DNA of 64,000 nt from Embiotoca jacksoni. Taxonomy: Eukaryota > Chordata > Actinopteri > Embiotocidae. The first letter of the stretch is position 1. Each line of letters starts with the position of its first letter. Shown piece by piece: positions 1 through 64,000 of the stretch. The position numbers and the translations under genes were made by a program. Below the pieces are notes generated by a model. That model made no database searches and was not told where the DNA came from. It saw only the letters and a program-made list of their open reading frames with translations. The DNA is taken from assembly GCA_022577435.1 (NCBI GenBank), contig JAKOON010000003.1, forward strand, positions 2,866,001-2,930,000, written 5' to 3'.

Positions 1-154
1 GAGACACCAAAAACAGACTTCAGCCCTGATAAAGAAGTTGCAATAAGTGGAATTGTGTAACAACGAGGTGTTGTTCAGATAAACGGGGAAACTAGCAGAG
101 TAAAAACAACAACAACAACAAAAAAGCAGAGCTGAAGGGAAGAAGTTGACTTAC

Positions 155-58457
<58,303 letters not shown>

Positions 58458-58894
58458 CTGAGGGAAGACGGACAAATGTGGTTGACCGACGCAAGTAAAG
58501 GCACAGTGGGAAGTTACGTGGCATTTGTGAATACCAGCCAAACCTGTGATATTTTTACAGGCAGTTTTCCCCTCATAATTCACCACATAAATATCTACAC
58601 GTGTTACTCGAGATTATAAAACGCTTTATCTCCTAAAAGTATGGTCACCTTTAAAGAAACTGCCTAAATTCTGCTTCGGTTATTTTTATTAATTCAAATA
58701 CTTACATATATCTACAGACCAACATGTAATTACTATAAAATGGCTCCATATATTTTTATATGGCTGCATGAATGATATTACATAGATATTCATATTTCTA
58801 ATTAACCTATTAATCCTACTCTCTCTTTGTTACTTTAAAAAAACATGTATGTGCTGGGTGCTTGCCCACACCTAACCAAACTGAGATTCCACAA

Positions 58895-59031
58895 CGTGTT
58901 AGTGTCGGTTACTATGACGACAAAGGTCCAGTACGCCTGTACGATGGTCCCGTACGCGATGGCGTTTTGGCAAATTTGCCCCTCGGTCGTTATCGGGACG
59001 CGTTGGTGTGTTTGATGGCGCAGGTGCAACG
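58895..59031. other. CpG-dense open block of unknown nature
   Basis: About 16 CpG in 137 bases inside AT-rich intron. One plus-strand frame stays open from before 58862 to the stop at 59101 but has no early ATG. It contains a 12-base near-repeat (GGTCC-A/C-GTACGC at 58925 and 58946), 21 bases apart. Function not recognised. Confidence 0.5.
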
Positions 59032-59318
59032 TCATGACAAAACACCAAACCTGCAAACCTTATCTGCAAACACACCTCCAGCTGAGCCCGGAGTGGGCTA
59101 AGTGCTTAAATGCAGGTTTGTGTTGGAGCCACACATTTCACCTCTCATGCGCCTTCTCCCTTCGTCGCTTTAATCCATCTCGACTACAAACTGTTCAGAG
59201 CTTCAGAATCCATCTTTATAAAAGCTTTCACTCTGCCGGTGGACGACAGACTCTCGGCAGACCTGGGCACCTTGTGTGGATGACAACATATTTGTCAGAC
59301 TGAAGCAACACAGAAATG

Positions 59319-59364
59319 CCCCCCCCCCCCCCCCTCCCACACACACACACACACACACACACAC
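59319..59364. repeat. poly(C) tract and (CA)n
   Basis: Sixteen C bases followed by TCC and a 27-base CA run. Confidence 0.93.
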
Positions 59365-59845
59365 GGAGTGCACATCAACCTATCCATCCCTTAATCGTTG
59401 TGGACAGCACCACTGTTATGGGCTTCATCACAAACCATCAGACGGACAGATACAGGAGACCAAACCTGCAGCTGGTGTGAAGCAGAAACCAATCTGACCA
59501 TCGATACGCTCCAAACAGAGGAGATGGATTTTTCTCCTCCTGCTTTATTGATAATTAAACAACCAACTGGCCGAACGCTGAAACCTTTTCAGACGGTGAT
59601 TCAGGGGGACTCGTCCACATGGCAACATGCACAGGGTCCTGAACGCATCGTCACTACCTGCCAGCTGACCGCTCATCACAACAGAAAGCAACACACACAC
59701 AGACAATGATCACCGACATCAGAAGATCTTCTTGCATTTTTAAGTGCGGATGGAAAATAATCACGCAGAAAAAGCCATCTATTTATGTTTGAGACATAAA
59801 TACAATGTAAAATGACATCGATGTTCCTTAAATGCCGGCTGCAGT

Positions 59846-60118
59846 GAATGTAACTCTTTGTAACTTTGATCTCTCAGGCTCTCTTTATAGCTCCGCCCCC
59901 TCTGTTGTATTTCTGTTATTGACCTAATTTCTGAGCAGCTGTTTGTTTCCAGCTCAGCTGCTGTGTTTCTGTCCTCTGATCTCTGTGTGTCTCACGGTGG
60001 GCGGAGCTTAAACCTCTGCTGCACTGACATGGTGTGGAGCAGACGCAGGTGGAGGGAGCGAGCGGAGGTCGTCCACTCGTTCATCGATCACCGTGATAGC
60101 TTCCATTTTCTCAGGCAG
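59846..60118 (+). repeat. hAT-like fragment (family H1), right portion
   Basis: Shares TATAGCTCCGCCCCCTCTGT, GGGCGGAGCTTAAACCTCTG and GTCCACTCGTT with 4073-4640. Short open frame on the minus strand is not convincing as a transposase. Confidence 0.65.
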
Positions 60119-61687
60119 GTTAAAAAAAAAAATCATAAATAAAAAATGCTGAAATGGATCGACAAATAAACCCGGCGGCCCGAAATTCATCGACAACATT
60201 GTACATTTTCTTTGTGGTAATTAATCAGAGCTGAATGTTGCCATGTGTTTTCATCACGTGTTTCTTCCACGTAACAGAAACAGTACAGATTCTAAAATAA
60301 AGTCATTTATCCAAGAAAAAAACAGGCCTGCTTGTTAGCCTCCCTTTCTCAATGCCTACTCTAGTTCCTCCATACATTAACCTTCCTCATCCTCATCCTC
60401 ATCGTTACTTTACATTAATCTTTCCTGCTCGCCAACTGAACAGGCATCCAAAGAACCGTTGTGGCAGCAGGAAGAGATGGCCACTGGAGGAAACTAGCAG
60501 GAACTCCAAACACACCATTATCCAAGCTCGGACGAGCCAAATGACTTCCTTCAGAGGCAAAACACCAACAACACGCTGCTGCACTGGAGGCCTGGTGGAG
60601 CAGCACCGGGAGAGGACGTTCACTTCAAGTGAAAGCGAGTTTAGACAAAACTCCTCCTCCTCCTCCAAGACACTAAATTTATGCAGTTTTAACTGGACAT
60701 AGCGGAGAATATACGGCTGAAATCCTCCGCTGAGCACAGAGGACTTTTCTCCTTAATGGCCTTATTACTGAATTCTTTTTCTTGGACAGAGTTTCCTGCC
60801 TTGTGACTCTGACCAGACTTTTATCCTGAGACGAATGACTCAGCACAAGCTCTGTCCAACCGGTCTGAGCGTGCCCAACAACCCGCTGCGGTTATCTCCA
60901 AAACGGCTGTCGTCAAATTTTTAGGCAATAAATCACATCATTAAGCTTGGAGGTTGTTTTAAAAGCATTTATCAAACGAAGCGATATCATCGTGAATGAA
61001 GGAGGATAATTAGAGCAGAAGAAGGAAAGCAGACGCCTGTTTTCTATCTGCTGCAAACACTTTAATGGCTTTTATATTTAAAATGAGGAAGATGATGTGA
61101 TGTTCTTGTTTAAGAAAACAACTTTTCTTTCTCGGAGTTAGATGAGGAAATCAATCTCCCTCTCATGTCTGCCTGGAATGAGCATCGATAAAGAAGTTGG
61201 ATCTCTCCGAAAACAACCTGCTTACACTCTGAAGCTAAAAACATTTTTGGCATGTTGTGTTGCTTGGTTTGTTTATTTCACACACATACTAAAATGTAAA
61301 AAAGATGATGTTGTTTCACGGGGAGTTACCGCCGTACATATTTGTTGGTGACCAGTTGCCCGGCAACCAAGAGAAGACAGGAAACTCCCAGTCAAACCCT
61401 CGCCAAGGAAGTAAAGAAGAATGTTTCCCAAAAAGTCAAACTGTTCATTTAAATTGAATTCATATTATATTCAATTTCTTTTATATTTTCATTTACTGAA
61501 AACCAGAAAACTAGAACTTTTCTTCTCAGCTTGATGCACGGAGCCGATCGCTCGTCTTCTCTCAGCCTGTGTGGAAAGTCAAACTGTTGGCTGTCCTTCC
61601 TCCTCCTCCTCCTCCTCCTCATTACTCTCTCTCCTTTCTATCTCCTCCAACATCTGTTGACCCATTTACAGTAAAGAAACAACGTGT

Positions 61688-61688
<1 letters not shown>

Positions 61689-61744
<56 letters not shown>
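61689..61744. repeat. (GT)n microsatellite
   Basis: About 55 bases in the intron right of lrp1 exon 3. Confidence 0.96.
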
Positions 61745-61747
<3 letters not shown>

Positions 61748-64000
61748 CAGAAAGCGGAGAGCAGGACCACCGCGTCCACAGGAAGTGGACGGAGCCCCCA
61801 CAAGGCTCCATTCTTGTGCGAGCTGGCAGCAGGCGGCGGTGCCGCGGTGGAAAAGGCATCGCTAATTTGAATTAAACAAGGTCTTTTATTCAACATTCCT
61901 CCGCGAGCTAGGTTAGCAGGTCCAAACTCTTTTTGGGAAGTTCCTATTTGCCGACCGGTTCGCTGACAGATTCACACAACGGGGGGATTTGGTGCAGCTT
62001 CAACTATTCTGTGGCTCAATTAGAGCACCCGAGGAAAAGGAAAACGATCCGGGTGTCTCCATCGCTGACCCATACTTTACCAGCTCTGCCACTGACAGCG
62101 CCAGTGGTTGAGAACCGGGCCTGGAGATGTGACCAACCTTTTCCTACGGGGAACCGAGGGGCCCGTTCCCAAGGCTGCACTTCTCTGCAGCAGACGTCAC
62201 GTAGACGTCAGCAGATCAAAAAGGACAGATTTCACTTCTTCCATTGGTCTGTCTGACTCATCATACAGTATATAACCTACTTTACACATCGATGTAGTGA
62301 AAGCAAGTCCTGATGACTTTTTCCTGCGGTGGAAGTCACAATCGGAGCCAAAGAAAAGCCCCCCTCCTCTCTAAGCATCCATCACAACAAGCTCGCAGGG
62401 TTTCAGACACCTTGTACGAACCGAGTCTTTAAGCCGCTGCACACAGAGGTAGATCACATGCACGAGGGAGGAGGGAGAGCGAGGGCAGAGGGGGTGATGG
62501 CGGTGGGATGAGAGGGGGGAGGAAGAGGGGGGAGTGGGGGGGGGGGGGCTAAGACCATTGTTTTGGATCACACAAATCGGCTGTGGAGCCTCACAAAGCA
62601 GGCTGAGCCGGGGTGTTGTAAGCAGAGTCACGTGTGGAGCCTGATCTGAACCGGCCGCATGGAGGGAGACCTGCGAGGGGGGCGGGGAGGGAGGGACATC
62701 TTGAATTAATAATTCAAAATGTACTTTTTTTTTAAATTCTGTACCCATCTGGATCTGACTCTTAAGGTTTTTTTTTTTTTTTTTTTTTTTCTTTCTTTCG
62801 TTCACAACAACATTTTTGCAGAATTATTCACCTCGGAAAGTGTCTGTAGTGAAAAGAGAGAGCGGCCCAGCTGACGGAGTCAAAGATCTGGTTCTGGATC
62901 AGGCTGTCCCAGAAGGACCCGCAGAAGTTTGTCAGGGCAGCGGGGAGTTTCCATTCAACTAGTAGTTCACGCTTTCCTCCTCCGAGTTAACGCGATGCTT
63001 ATTGAACCAAACAAACACACAAACAAATGACAAGATGCTGCCAGAGCGAAAAACATAAAAGGGACTTTTAAGTGAGCCGGAATGAGGCCAACCGTGGAGA
63101 AAAAACAAGGCCTTCGCTTTTACTTTAACTACGACGTAAACATATACAGTATATGCATGTGTGCTGTTCATAAAACTGACAAGAATTAGACAGTTCGGCT
63201 GCTGCTCACAGACAATAACCGCCACATAAAAGGACAGATTTCATCCCAAAATAAACCTCGTGAATAATACTTGTTTTTTTCCTGTTTTTTCTGACCACTT
63301 CTGCTCGAGTCCTCTCAGCCCGTTCGGCCCGTTCGGCCCGTTCTGCACTGCTCTTGTTCCACATGACACATTCTTGGATGAAGCACTTAAATCCTGACCC
63401 AGCAGCACCCCTTGACCCCCCCCCTCATTCCCCCACTGTCCCCTCCTTCCCTTCGCCTATCCTGCCAAAAAAAACAACAACTAGGACACCAAAAAAAACA
63501 AGACAACCGCCGCAGCTACCAAGCTAACGGAGAAACAGAGGGGCTAACGTGGGAGTTTGTATTTTCCGATGTCAGAAAGATCATGTGGAGAGAAAGAGCT
63601 CAGCAGAGCAATGCCAGCACTTGACCGTTGTTTATTTCTGACAGCTATCCTATAAACACTCCCATCAACCTGCCACTCCAGCTGCACATGTAGGACGTCT
63701 CAGCCCCCTTTTGACCAGGCGGACACTTCTCACTATAACAGTGGGTTTTTTTACACAAATTTACAGCATGGGTGTTATTTATTCCAGCGGAGGGCCTCTC
63801 TGGCTGTCTGGATCTTTGGCTCTCTCTGCTCGATCCCTTCCCCTGTTTCCAAGATATCAACGAGCACATTTTCAGTCCTTCTTGGGGGGGGGGGATTTTT
63901 GGGGCAGGCTGGCAGGCTGACAAGCAAAGCAGGAAGGCTAAATCTAGCTCTCTCGCAAAGCACAACAAACTGAGCCTTCTCCAAACACACCGGCACCACC

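Larger units (their letters stand above)
58458..64000 (-). other. lrp1 intron 2 (partial) or further 5' sequence
   Basis: More than 5.5 kb without an LDLa-like or signal-peptide exon. Holds the CpG-dense block near 58895-59031, poly(C)/CA, an H1 fragment, a GT array, a T26-type run (62767-62790) and three CCCGTTCGG-type units at about 63318-63345. No gene recognised. Confidence 0.8.

Noticed and set aside
60008..60199. Short minus-strand frame as a hAT transposase start
   Set aside because: The overlap with the H1 repeat is real but the peptide shows no zinc finger or dimerisation domain.
61933..62256. 107-codon plus-strand frame as a separate gene
   Set aside because: No recognisable domain, no splice or promoter support, and no family resemblance.
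58458..64000. lrp1 exon 2 (CR1) or exon 1 with signal peptide
   Set aside because: I looked for an acidic calcium box and paired cysteines on the minus strand and found none, so these exons are probably beyond the window.

Overview
This is a vertebrate genomic window, almost certainly from a ray-finned (teleost, probably percomorph) fish. It has small exons in a large intron-rich gene, many long CA/GT microsatellites, a Tc1-type transposon, tRNA-derived SINE copies, hAT-type remnants and fish-style retroposon tails.

Nearly the whole window is one gene on the minus strand: a fish orthologue of LRP1, the low-density lipoprotein receptor-related protein 1 (an lrp1a-type paralogue in fish naming). 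I place 63 coding exons, running 5' to 3' from 58457 down to 155. Their phases join without a break and give 10125 coding bases (3375 codons). By comparison with remembered human LRP1 these are about exons 3 to 65. They run from the second LDL-receptor class A repeat (CR2), through propellers 1 to 7 with their EGF-like modules, all of ligand-binding clusters II (8 repeats) and III (10 repeats), and into cluster IV (CR21 to CR23). The promoter, signal peptide and CR1 lie beyond the right edge. The last cluster IV repeats, last propeller, furin site, membrane segment and NPxY tail lie beyond the left edge.

Layout: 155-9891 is propeller 7, cluster III and propeller 6. 9892-16385 is a large intron holding a Tc1-like element, a near-perfect hairpin and an intact single-exon rhodopsin-type GPCR gene on the plus strand, nested antisense in lrp1. 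16386-26489 is the rest of propeller 6 and propellers 5, 4 and most of 3. 28267-34300 is the start of propeller 3 and cluster II. 35603-54285 is propellers 2 and 1 with their EGF modules. 54286-64000 is long 5' introns around the single CR2 exon.

The most interesting signals are: a 17-codon, phase-matched cassette exon (32705-32755) that could replace the second half of CR6 and remove CR7; the nested GPCR, which lacks two normally conserved class A residues (N1.50 and the D of DRY); an hAT-type MITE with an 8-base target duplication and a perfect 44-base palindrome; a 37+37 base hairpin near the GPCR; CA repeats directly at several lrp1 splice donors; and a small CpG-dense open block in intron 2.
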